In this document: positions 35,087-45,300 of the stretch, piece by piece | Layout of the letters: every line of letters starts with the position of its first letter | Position numbering within the stretch: the first letter of the stretch is position 1 | NCBI GenBank assembly: GCA_029465975.1 | Contig: CM055741.1 | Location: 7,323,403 to 7,387,402 of the forward strand | From: Dallia pectoralis | Lineage: Eukaryota > Chordata > Actinopteri > Esociformes > Umbridae | DNA length: 64,000 nt | Direction: 5' to 3' | The notes under the pieces: generated by a model | What the model was told of the DNA's origin: nothing | The model's input: the letters and a program-made list of their open reading frames with translations, nothing else | Databases searched by the model: none | Position numbers and translations under genes: made by a program

Positions 35087-35129
35087 TGTGCGTGTGCGTG
35101 TGCGTGTGAGTGTGTGTGTGTGTGTGTGT

Positions 35130-35160
<31 letters not shown>

Positions 35161-38100
35161 CGTGGCGAGCCATCTAAAAACATTTAAAGTGTATACATTA
35201 AGTGCCAACGTATGGAGGCTGACTGGAATGGCTAAAACAAATGGCCCCCTGTTTCACTGTTGCTTTTTATTGTTGTCTCCTTTCCGCCTATATACGCCTC
35301 ACGCACTGTCCCGTCTAGGGAACTAGTCCGGCTATAATGGAATTCTCATTCAGCGTTTCACCGTGTTTGAGCTTGTCTGAAGCACCAGATGGGTGACCAG
35401 CACAGTCAGACAAGCACAGTCAGACCAGCACAGTCAGACCAGCACAGTCAGACCAGCACAGTCAGACCAGCACAGCCAGACAAGCACAGCCAGACAAGCA
35501 CAGTCAGACAAGCACAGTCAAGAGCACTTAAAGTACAGTGTTCTGCGAGACCGCTAATGTAATTGAACCCAGGTTTGCTAGTGACCTGTGGTTCTGAGGC
35601 ATGGCTAACCAAAAGTAGTCTTCCAGATTGGTAATTTATATAATTGCCCCTTTGAGGTAACCGGTGCCCGTCTGTAGTTCAGGAAATTATTATTTAAGTC
35701 CCCAGTGAGAAAGTTCCAGTCTGGCTAGCCTGTCAGCATTGATGCAATACATCACCCTCCAACTCCCATTTGGCCAAAGAAGTCACATTTTCCAGTGAGC
35801 ACAAACCGTTTCTAGTGACAAATTCTCAACTGACTGGACTGGGTTGCTTTTTCTTTAATTTTGTTTCCCCAATACAAGCTAAAAATGTGATGGTGAAGGA
35901 AGCTGGTAGCTTGTTTTTGAGGTTGATGAAGTTAAGACAAGAACATATCTTCCATCTGGGCTTGGTGGTCATAGGACTGGAATGGATTTGACAACATGAT
36001 TACAGGGTTCTACACCAGTGTACAGAGAAGAAACTGTCAGTGGATATTTCCAGACAATCTCTATGTCAGTGGATATTACCAGACAATCTCTATGTCAGTG
36101 GATATTTCCAGACAATCTCTATGTCAGTGGATATTTCCAGACAATCTCTATGTCAGTGGATATTTCCAGACAATCTCTATGTCAGTGGATATTTCCAGAC
36201 AATCTCTATGTCAGTGGATATTACCAGACAACCTCTATGTCAGTGGATATTACCAGACAACCGCTATGTCAGTGGATATTACCAGACAATCTCTATGTCA
36301 GTGGATATTTCCAGAAAATCTATGTCAGTGGATATTTCCAGGCAACCTCTATGTCAGTGGATATTTCCAGCAAAAAAGTTTCAGTAGACATTTCCAAATG
36401 TCTACTTCAAAATGAATTATGGTCTAAAAATCTAAGTAGCAACCCACAATATGTGTACTCATCTCAAATCATTTAGATAAATAATGTATGAAGCATAACT
36501 TTATCTTCTGATAAAGCATTAGAGCCGTAGCACTCACAAGACAACTGCAGAGAAAGGACAGCTGCAGACTTCATTTTCTAGTCAGACATGTCATGTGTCC
36601 CAAATGGCAACCTGTACCCGTGCCCAACCAGTCAAACGCAGGGCACTAAACAAGTAATAACGGTGCCATTTGGGACACAAGATAAGCCTGAGGGGAATTC
36701 ATTAGACTTGCTGGTTGCCATGATTTTCGTTTTACCCAGTTTTGCTGAGTATGAGTTAGTAGTGATTGAACTCTCTCACTCTCTCACTCGAAAATGCAAC
36801 TCTAGAGAAAGTAGATTGCTGTGTTGACCGTAACAGCAAGGCCTCGTTATAAAAAGTATTGTTCTTCATCTATTCTTTTTTCTTATTAAGGATTGCCTGT
36901 GTAGACTGAAACGGTTCATGTGTTACGATCTCCAGATAACACATGAACTTCGTTTCAGGTCCTTGTCTGTGTCGCGTTAAAGCTCACCACGAGCTTGGCG
37001 TTTGGATAACCGTGCAAATCTCTATAGTGACGTATTTGCTTCAATTCAATCGACCAAAGGAAAAATGACAACCAAAAATACTGTTGAATTAATTTATAAG
37101 TCATCTTGTCCTTTATGAAATTTGCACAGTCATCAAAACGCCGAGTAGTGTAAGCCAACACAAAACACAGACCTTATCGGAGGTGGACCTAAACCCCCTA
37201 TGGAATATATTAATGGTGGAATAAAGCAAACAGTGGCTTAATTGTATTTTGGTTTAATGGTGATTACGACCCGTACTACTTCAGCCAATGTGTGCTGATG
37301 TCTGTCCAAACAAACACAACTCGATTAATTATCTCCATGATCTCTAAGATAAAAAAAAATGACCACACATGTTGTGCGTCTGTCACACATCTACACGGTT
37401 CTGTTGACAAAATGCAAATAAATATCACCTGTCACTGTTCCTATACCCGTTTCGTTTGCAGGATCTCCATGTTTTAATTTCCACAAAAGCCTCCATTCAA
37501 ATGGCAGCGCTACAGAGTTGTGACTGGGGCTCTCGTTCTTCTCGCGACCCCAACCCACCCGATTGGGTCCCGGCAAACGGCTTTGTACGTCTGGCATTAC
37601 TGTAGCAGCCGCACATAACTGCACAGATGTTCGGATGACGGATGTGCAGATATTTAGGCCACTCGTCTTAAGGAGAGCCCGGTCCGAATCATCCCATGGC
37701 GTGTTGCCCATAGCGACGCCCAGGCCAAATCACCGGGACAGAGCTTCTCTCTCATGGCGGGCTTCAACCGTTCCCTTCATGCACTTCTCGAGCCAGTGAC
37801 TTAGTTAACTGTGTGTCTGTTCCCCCGAAAATAATGTATTGTTGCTGAGCAACTTTCAATAGTGTTTCAAAGGAAGGAATGTTGAATGGGAATGTGGAAA
37901 TGTGGGAATGTTTAAGAGTGGGAAATGTGAAACGGGACATCGGTTGTGTGACTCACCAGGTAGTAGGTCTTCATGTGATGGACGAGAATGGTGAGATTCT
38001 GCATCCTCGGACCGGGGAGGTTGGTCACGTGGTTTAGACTCGCGTTGGGATTTCTAAAGGAGAATTCAGAGCATTGTAAATATTCGGTTTTCAGTGTTCA

Positions 38101-41100
38101 GACACATATTTCCCAGCTACTGCCACACAGAAAGTGATGGTGCTGTGGCAGTGGTATTTCTTAGGTAAAATGAAAGGGTTATATTTACATAATTTAATTT
38201 CAAAGATGCATTTCAACATCAGCCGGATAAGGTGGAGAACTATGAAACGTGAACCAGGTAATTAAACATTGCAGCTGCTACACTTTCCCATGAAAGTCTC
38301 TATTGATTTTTATTTTTTAGCCCTATGACGTCACTGTCTGTCAGGCATGCATGTGATGTATTAATTTACAGTCGAAGCGCAGCGAATAGCTAGACAAAAT
38401 AACAACACGCTCCACTCAAGTCTGGTCCCAGATCTGTTTGGCCTAGCTCTGCTCCAATAACGCACCTAAACAGGTCAGGACTGGTTTTGTAGTCTGTTCT
38501 GTAGTCAATTACCCTGTAGCTAATATGTAGTCACTAACCCTGTAGTCTGTTCTGTAGTCAATTACCATGTAGCTAATATGTAGTCACTAACCCTGTAGTC
38601 TGTTCTGTAGTCAATTACCCTGTAGCTAATCTGTAGTCACTAACCCTGTAGTCTGTTCTGTAGTCAATTACCCTGTAGCTAATCTGTAGTCACTAACCCT
38701 GTAGTCTGTTCTGTAGTCATCTACCCTGTAGCTAATCTATAGTCATTAACCCTGTAGTCTGTTCTGTAGTCATTAACCCTGTAGTCTGTTCTGTAGTCTC
38801 TAACCCTGTGGTCTATCACTCTCTATGTTAGTTTGTCTCTCTCTCACTCCCTGTCTCTCTCCCTCTGTCTGTCTCCCCTTCCCCCTCTCTCTCTCTCTCT
38901 CTCTCTCTCCCTGTCATTTGGTCTCTCCATGTAACACTAACCACTACCAACAGACTCTTAATCCAGAGGGTCTCCAAGCAATCCAAGAGATTACCCAAAC
39001 CCTAATCGTCCCCATCGTCAGGCCACAGTTTTGTGTGTGTGCATGTGTGTATGTGATTGTGTTTGTGTGTGTGTGTTCGCGTGTGCACACCATTTGGAGG
39101 GCCAGAGCCAGACTGCAAAACACTCTTTTATCCCATAGGACACAGAATCATCACTATTTATTAAATGTGTATTTATTGGTACACCCTTTATCATAGACTG
39201 ATTTAGGTCCTGGATCCTAGTCTACATTCCAGATTATTATACAGTCAGCCACATGAGGTCCTGGATCCTAGTCTACATTCCAGATTATTATACAGTCAGC
39301 CACATGAGGTCCTGGATCCTAGTCTACATTCCAGATTATTATACAGTCAGACACATGAGGTCCTGGATCCTAGTCTACATTCCAGATTATTATACAGTCA
39401 GCCACACGAGGTCCTGGATCCTAGTCTACATTCCAGATTATTATAAAGTCAGCCACATGAGGTCCTGGATCCTAGTCTACATTCCAGATTATTATACAGT
39501 CAGACACATGAGGTCCTGGATCCTAGTCTACATTCCAGATTATTATACAGTCAGACACATGAGGTCCTGGATCCTAGTCTACATTCCAGATTATTATACA
39601 GTCAGCCACACGAGGTCCTGGATCCTAGTCTACATTCCAGATTATTATACAGTCAGCCACATGAGGTCCTGGATCCTAGTCTACATTCCAGATTATTATA
39701 CAGTCAGCCACATGAGGTCCTGGATCCTAGTCTACATTCCAGATTATTATACAGTCATGAGGTCCTGGATCCTAGTCTACATTCCAGATTATTATACAGT
39801 CATGAGGTCCTGGATTCTAGTCTACATTCCAGATTATTATACAGTCATGAGGTCCTGGATCCTAGTCTACATTCCAGATTATTATACAGTCATGAGGTCC
39901 TGGATCCTAGTCTACATTCCAGATTATTATACAGTCATGAGGTCCTGGATCCTAGTCTACATTCCAGATTATTATACAGTCAGCCACATGAGGTCCTGGA
40001 TCCTAGTCTACATTCCAGATTATTATACAGTCAGCCACATGAGGTCCTGGATCCTAGTCTACATTCCAGATTATTATACAGTCAGCCACATGAGGTCCTG
40101 GATCCTAGTCTACATTCCAGATTATTATACAGTCAGCCACACGAGGTCCTGGATCCTAGTCTACATTCCAGATTATTATACAGTCAGCCACACGAGGTCC
40201 TGGATCCTAGTCTACATTCCAGATTATTATACAGTCATGAGGTCCTGGATTCTAGTCTACATTCCAGATTATTATACCATGAGGTCCTGGTCTAGTCTAC
40301 ATTCCAGATTATTATACAGTCATGAGGTCCTGGATCTAGTCTACATTCCAGATTATTATACAGTCAGCCACATGAGGTCCTGGATCCTAGTCTACATTCC
40401 AGATTATTATACAGTCATGAGGTCCTGGATTCTAGTCTACATTCCAGATTATTATACAGTCAGCCACATGAGGTCCTGGATCCTAGTCTACATTCCAGAT
40501 TATTATACAGTCAGTCATGAGGTCCTGGATCCTAGTCTACATTCCAGATTATTATACAGTCAGCCACATGAGGTCCTGGATCCTAGTCTACATTCCAGAT
40601 TATTATACAGTCAGCCACATGAGGTCCTGGATCCTAGTCTACACATGAGGTCCTGGATCCTAGTCTACATTCCAGATTATTATACACAGTCATGAGGTCC
40701 TGGATCCTAGTCTACATTCCAGATTATTATACAGTCATGAGGTCCTGGATCCTAGTCTACATTCCAGATTATTATACAGTCATGAGGTCCTGGATCCTAG
40801 TCATTCCAGATTATTATACAGGTCCTGGATCCTAGTCTACATTCCAGATTATTATACAGTCATGAGGTCCTGGATCCTAGTCTACATTCCAGATTATTAT
40901 ACAGTCATGAGGTCCTGGATCCTAGTCTACATTCCAGATTATTATACAGTCATGAGGTCCTGGATCCTAGTCTACATTCCAGATTATTATACAGTCATGA
41001 GGTCCTGGATCCTAGTCTACATTCCAGATTATTATAGAGTCACTGGGCTGGGCCGACCCATAATAAAAGTGACTGGGTGGTGTTTCCACAGCCGTTGGCA

Positions 41101-42363
41101 GCTTTTCAGACAGTTTATAATCCACCTCCCCCAAAGCCACGGCCAGAATAATAACAGTCTGTCAGATGGGCGGGGCTTATTATTCTGCTGGGCATAAGGA
41201 AGCCCAACATAAAGCTCCCGAATAAGCTCTCTCTCTTTGACAAAACCTTTTTTAGACCTTTATAGGCCAGGCTTTTTTGTCTCATCTTGCCATATCTCTG
41301 AAAAAGAAATCAACGGAGGGGACATGACCGCACAAACACATCTGCTTTAAAACTCTGTAGAAGTGACAAACTCTGAATACTGATGAGCCAAAACATAATG
41401 ACCAAATGGACAGGAGGGCCAAATTGTTATGGCTAGAAAACTAGGCCAGAGCATCTCTGATACGCCAGTGCTTGTGTGGTGCCCCCGGTCAGCAGAGGTG
41501 AGTACCTAACGACAGTGGTCCAAGGACGGTGGTCCAAGGACGGACAAAACACAAACCAGCAACAGGGTGCTGGACGCTCAAGGCTCATTGATGCACGAGG
41601 GTAACAAAGGCTATCCAGTTTGGTCCTATCTGACCAAAGGTCTACTCTGTCACAGAAACTTTTAGTGATGGAAGGAATGTGTCACAACACATAGTGCATC
41701 GTAGCCTGCTGCGTATGGTGAAGGGCTGACAGGGTGCCCTTGCTGGCCTTTGACCACTGTCTACAATGGACACGCAAGATTAGCGGATGTACATTGCAGA
41801 GCATCTGTGGGATGTGCTGGACCAACAAGTCCGTTTTTGTAAGAACTCGTGCATTTTTTCAACTGTACCTGTGACCACTAAACTAGGCTTAAAAATTCAA
41901 TGTCAAGAAAAATGACCCAAGACAACACAACGAAACACATAACCACACTGCTTGAACGTAAACCCGAGGGGAATGAAGCAAATATAGCCTAGCACCAGAC
42001 CAGTACGTGCTCTTCAAACATGCAAAAGCTGCCTGGGACCTCAGGCCATTTGGTCATACAGAACCAAATGGAACAGCATGAAACTTACATTTGAACCATG
42101 ATCTTGTTCAGAACCACCCCGTCCAGTAACTCGGAATAATCCATTGCCAGGTTCCCATTGTTTTGCCCGAACGTCTTCACCTAAACACAAGTATACAAAA
42201 TATTAGTCGAATATCTTATAAGATCCTATAGGACTCGTGCTAAAAAAACAAAAACACACACTGAGGACAGATAACAACAAGATAATCCAAGGGTCCTTAC
42301 CCAAGTGACAAGCGGACTGAGCATAAATTGCTCCAGGTGCAGCTGAAAAGCCTCTATATCCAT
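17866..42363 (-). CDS. ccdc88: Girdin/Daple-family protein (CCDC88; HOOK domain and long coiled coil), paralogue unresolved
   Basis: Twenty-nine exons sum to 5631 nt (about 1876 aa; human girdin 1871): 42301-42363, 42089-42180, 37957-38053, 34840-34909, 33936-33994, 33640-33723, 32655-32774, 32194-32363, 31170-31251, 30440-30598, 30174-30320, 29390-29534, 29099-29274, 28427-28913, 27381-27654, 26810-26936, 26525-26655, 25718-25859, 25350-25526, 24925-25086, 24323-24600, 24071-24214, 23724-23910, 23356-23501, 22293-22385, 21938-22161, 20934-21007, 19984-20401 and 17866-18968. The exon 27 donor is ambiguous among three GTs; 20934 keeps the frame. The family links microtubules, actin, membranes and trimeric G proteins. 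The start MDIEAFQLHLEQFM matches the family N terminus. The sequence resembles CCDC88A/C much more than CCDC88B. All phases agree and no frameshift was seen. Confidence 0.92.
19126..19139 (+). promoter_or_regulatory. CTCF-like motif
   Basis: CCTGTAGAGGGCAG differs from the CTCF core consensus at one position. It lies in intron 28 of the ccdc88-family gene. A sequence match only. Confidence 0.35.
19430..19605. mobile_element. Terminal fragment of a Tc1-like transposon
   Basis: The segment resembles the end region of teleost Tc1 elements: CACAATAACCTATAATGAC, then AAGTATTTAGACCCTTTC and a GTCTTCTTGG block. Only the terminal part is present, with no transposase. It lies in ccdc88-family intron 28. 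Confidence 0.65.
20953..21345. repeat. Purine-rich (GA/GGA) tract
   Basis: Plus strand is strongly G+A biased from roughly 21040 onward, with GAGA, GGAGG and G-run segments in ccdc88-family intron 26. Not a strict tandem array. Confidence 0.7.
21418..21475. repeat. (CA)n microsatellite, interrupted
   Basis: Alternating CA with CGCA and TACA interruptions, ccdc88-family intron 26. Confidence 0.95.
22388..22870. repeat. Minisatellite, unit about 13 bp (GAGAGACGTGTTA type)
   Basis: Irregular array of GAGAGACGTGTTA-like units with GAGAGACGTGAGA variants, ending in ATCGAGAGAGACATGAG units. It begins within a few bases of the exon 25 acceptor of the ccdc88-family gene, so on the minus strand it supplies the pyrimidine tract and about 18 CTAAC words. 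It fills about half of intron 24. Confidence 0.93.
24000..24059. repeat. (TA)n with TATATGAA interruptions
   Basis: About 60 bases of TA alternation just inside intron 22, starting about 11 bases beyond the exon 22 donor. Confidence 0.93.
25976..26477. repeat. Minisatellite, 31-bp unit, about 16 copies
   Basis: The unit contains GGAACAGGCTGTGTC and CTGTATAGAACAT. Copies differ by GGTCTG versus TATCTG and by AACAGG versus AACTGG. Because 31 is not a multiple of three, all frames of one strand appear open with a cycling peptide. It occupies about 75% of ccdc88-family intron 17. Confidence 0.96.
27100..27375. repeat. Unclassified repeat-like segment, possibly tRNA-derived
   Basis: GC-richer than flanking intron. 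The minus strand contains a B-box-like GGTTTGATTCCC near 27335 and A-box-like TTAGCGT words, but not in tRNA gene order. It could be a SINE relic. Confidence 0.25.
27656..28316. repeat. Minisatellite, 24-bp based unit (GGGGTAGACGGGTG core)
   Basis: Units of GAAGGGGTAGACGGGTG plus GGTGGAT or CGTGGATAAATGGAT. It fills about 85% of ccdc88-family intron 14 and abuts the exon 15 acceptor. The plus strand lacks CT, so the transcript-sense strand has no AG across the array. Confidence 0.95.
29576..30113. repeat. Minisatellite, 21-bp unit, about 25 copies
   Basis: Unit AATCCCCTGTACCCCACTGCT with CTGAACCCC and TTCAGTGTACC variants. It makes up about 84% of ccdc88-family intron 11 (29535-30173). As 21 is a multiple of three, long repetitive ORFs appear on both strands. 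Confidence 0.97.
31000..31185. repeat. 57-bp tandem repeat that includes the exon 9 splice donor
   Basis: Three copies with donor-bearing ends at 31169, 31112 and 31055 (GT positions on the minus strand). Each repeats the exon end ACGTGAG/GTATATAG. The outermost copy grades into a GT tract at 31001-31015. Confidence 0.93.
34559..34710. repeat. Dispersed repeat copy A (ccdc88-family intron 4)
   Basis: Shares an ordered series of words with 37130-37290: TCAAAACGC, AACACAAAACACA, GACCT-like, TTTGGAATA-like and GATTATGACGCGT-like. Diverged copies of one unclassified element. Confidence 0.5.
35036..35164. repeat. (GT)n microsatellite with GC interruptions
   Basis: About 125 bases of TG alternation with TGCG and TGAG interruptions, ccdc88-family intron 3. 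Confidence 0.97.
35396..35522. repeat. Minisatellite, 14-bp unit (AGCACAGTCAGACC), about 9 copies
   Basis: Variants change CAGTCAG to CAGCCAG and ACC to ACA. In ccdc88-family intron 3. Confidence 0.95.
36029..36390. repeat. Minisatellite, 27-bp unit, about 13 copies
   Basis: The unit contains CTATGTCAGTGGATATT and CCAGACAA, in ccdc88-family intron 3. All three plus-strand frames stay open because 27 is divisible by three. Confidence 0.96.
37130..37290. repeat. Dispersed repeat copy B (ccdc88-family intron 3)
   Basis: Diverged partner of 34559-34710. The short match CGCAGAGGGGGT near 33730 may be a third fragment. Confidence 0.45.
38490..38815. repeat. Minisatellite, about 53-bp unit with internal CTGTAGT repeats
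   Basis: Units read CTGTTCTGTAGTCAATTACC, then CTGTAGCTAATCTGTAGTC. It decays into shorter units at the distal end and then a CT-rich tract (38818-38915). In ccdc88-family intron 2. Confidence 0.93.
39207..41038. repeat. Large minisatellite, alternating 51-bp and 45-bp units, about 38 copies
   Basis: The unit begins TGAGGTCCTGGATCC, continues with TAGTCTACATTCCAG and ends TATACAGTCA, with or without GCCACA. Runs of 51-mers (39219-39750) give way to 45-mers (39760-39980), then mixtures with a few deleted copies after 40270. Both lengths are multiples of three, which creates a 480-codon plus-strand ORF. It occupies ccdc88-family intron 2. Confidence 0.97.
41370..41860 (+). mobile_element. Tc1/mariner-like element, internally deleted
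   Basis: The plus strand follows a fish Tc1/mariner body: a terminal region with CTGATGAGCCAAAACATAAT, then GACAGTGGTCCAAGGACGG, AACAGGGTGCTGGACGCTCA and GTGTCACAACACATAGTGCATC. After about 41775 it jumps to GAGCATCTGTGGGATGTGCT, which encodes EHLWDVLDQQV from the transposase C-terminal part. Roughly the middle of the transposase is missing. Inactive; in ccdc88-family intron 1/2 territory. Confidence 0.8.
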
Positions 42364-45300
42364 CTTAATCGGAAAAAAGCGTGATCAATAAATCCTCTAT
42401 CGGCAAAAACACATATTGACTTCTGAAGAAGTCAAACGAGAAACCTCGGGTACAGTCATCGTGGAAAAACCTGCGGCACTTCTTGCGGTCGACTGGGATC
42501 CCGTCGCTTTAGTGCAACTACCAAGACATCCAAGTGGCTCTGCCCAACACCCGCAGTGAGACCGCATACGATCCAGTCCGCCTTGTGTCTCTATTAGTTA
42601 ACATCCCGGCTCCATCATTTCATTTGAACACATATGCGGTGATGGTGACGTGGTCGACCATTGATCAAACACATTCCATGTCCAATCCCCCCGCAATAAT
42701 GCTCACTGTGCCAGCCGCTCGTCTGACCCGCTCCGTTCAGTTCAGTTGGTGCAAACTGCAAAGGCATCTGTCGGACAGCCAGGGTCGCACACAACCCCTC
42801 CCTCGCTCCCACTGCACTCCTCTCCTCTATTCGCCCCCGCAATACAGAAACACAGGCAAGCGCTTTCAAGTATCCACCCGACAACTTCTGCTATGAGGAC
42901 TTTGATTCTCCAATATCCAGGAAATTGTAGTGATCGATCACAACAAAAGTGCTATCAATCGTAAACGCATCTCGAATAAATCCGATGCTCTACAGTATCT
43001 TTGAATCTTATGACAACGGAACAATACTGATACAATAACTAAACTTAAGTAGCCTCTAAACCATTTGATATCTGATAACCCCACCCAGCTAAAATAATCC
43101 GGCGCTAGTGCAAATCCGATGCAGAAAGTGCTAATATAGAGCGGTCGAAAATAATCTTTGACCTTAATCTGTTGCTATGACAACTGCTCCTGACTACCCA
43201 CCCCACCACTCATCACTGGAGGGGGGCATGTCCGGTCATCATACAGCAGACAGTAGCAAAACAGGGACAGGCCATTAATCAGTAGGCTACATTACTCAAT
43301 CAATCACATCAATCAATCACATCAGTCAATCAATCACGTCCATGATCAAACAATCAGACCTAATCACAGTGCCTAAACACACGAAAGGTGGGAAAAAGAA
43401 AATGTTAAATAGGACACAAGGATATACTAACGACACGTTGTGATGAAACAGCGAGAAGTTCATTATGTGACCATCCGTGGCTATTGCATAATAACATAAC
43501 CCAGGGTGAAAAGAAAATGTTCCCCTTTGACTTCTCAAACGTATCTCAGCTCAATAAAATGAAAATAGGATTTTCTATCATTATTGTAAAATAAAATCAT
43601 AGTTTGCCTTACTTGTAACAGCAAACCTGAATTAGCACAGTAACCAATCACATTCAACGTAACACTACAAGGAAATAGGCCTCAGCTTGTAAATGTTGGT
43701 CATTTGCGTTAAGGATGTAGTACATTAAGCATTTTCCTCAGGTTCCCACAATTGCACTGTAATGCAAACACTCAAGCATGTTCCACAGGAGCCGTTAAAA
43801 GAACCAAATGACCAAGTTCTGGAAAGACACAGATCAGAGAATCGATTAATATTTTGAAAATATCATTAATTAAATGGTAGGCTATATGACACCACTATAC
43901 CACCTGCATAAGGAGATCCCTCCAAATTCGAGATAACAGAGCAGTAACTAGGTATCCTAGTTAAAAGGGTGGTTTGTTCTAAAAAAACAAAGAGAATATT
44001 TTATTGTAAATGCAAAGCAACACGTTTGCATTAAATCCCACTTCATCCCAAAAAAATCATCGAAGAATGCATGTGGTTTTCGAGTGCACATGATCTACAT
44101 ATAATACATTTGATATATATTATTTTTTATTTTTTCATTTCGTTTGATAAAATTTCATTTGCACTGATTTCATAATTTGTGTCATTGTTCTTTATTTCAT
44201 CTGTGTATGAAAAAAGTCATTTACGTCTCTCAGTCAATGCCATTACACGTAAACAGTAATGACTCCAAATTCAATACAAGGCTATAGGACCACCGTGTGG
44301 TTGTACCGTGCATTAACAGCCAGCCGTGGCGAGATGTGGTCTGCATGGGCTCCAGCCCCAATACAGGTCCCCATATCACTGAAACGCCCTCAAACTATTT
44401 GTTGCCGACCTGACAGTGATTTGTTACACTGTACATTTATTTCAGCTGTATCGTGCTTAATCACAATACATTTATTTCTGTGTTATAAAAAGCTGTAATT
44501 CATATGTTGGCAACTTCACCAACTTTGAAGCGACACAGCTGAGCTCTGTCTACTGCCGGTATCACGGTTGAGTTATTACAGGTATCAACAGAAAGTTATT
44601 TTCAAAATAATGCATTAGTTGGTTCACACTTAGTAGAATTGGAGAGCCACAAACATTACCTGTTCAGCAATCAAAAACCCTGCATTTATCACGTTTGGCC
44701 TGCGTTTGATTTGTAATAATTTAATTGGATGGTCATGCTTTTGTTTTAACGTGGATTTTCTGATAAGAATGTATTTTTTATAGTCTGTTATTAACAGGAG
44801 TTTTTACCCGAACAGCGTTTTGCGCTCAGTCATTCTCTCCACTGGACCCCATGTGCCTAGGTGCCTGATCAACACAATGTAATTTTACTTATATGTAGCC
44901 AGGTGGTAGGAAGCCACAGTGTTGTTTCTTGTTTGGTCCACTAGGTGGCAGTTGTTAGGTTTACTTGGAAGATGGAAAAAGATTTGACATGATGTGGAGA
45001 TAGAGGGTTGGCGCACGACAGTGACCTGTAAATCATTGTGTGGGATTTGGCTGGCTATATAACGGTAAATAATGTTTTTAAAGTTGTTAAAAGTACATAA
45101 ATGTAACCGTAGAAAACAACGGTGGTCAGGTCTAAATGTTATTTTGTTACAGTTGTGACTGAATGCAAAGTTGACGTTGTAAAATTTTTCAAATTCACCA
45201 CAAGGCTGCTAGCTTGGCTAGTACAGTGTTTGACTGGATTTTATTTTAACTGTGGTGTGTATTTGCTCTTGTGTTTATTTTATAATTCAACCCACTAACT

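Larger units (their letters stand above)
32655..42363 (-). other. ccdc88-family exons 1-7: N-terminal HOOK domain
   Basis: Residues 1-195. Visible family blocks are SPLVTWVKTFG, LLDGVVLNKIMVQINP, RMQNLTILVHHMKTYY, LRQLITMPLPNVLLLGK, KKILLLLLGCAVQ, CEKKEEYIDRIQTLDFDTKAAIAAHIQEV (exon 6 into 7) and VLDLHWLE. In Hook and girdin proteins this calponin-homology-like fold contacts dynein light intermediate chain and microtubules. Confidence 0.9.

Noticed and set aside
39253..40695. 480-codon plus-strand ORF as a gene
   Set aside because: It is the translation of a 51/45-bp minisatellite inside an intron of the opposite-strand gene, with no family match, promoter or flanking exons.
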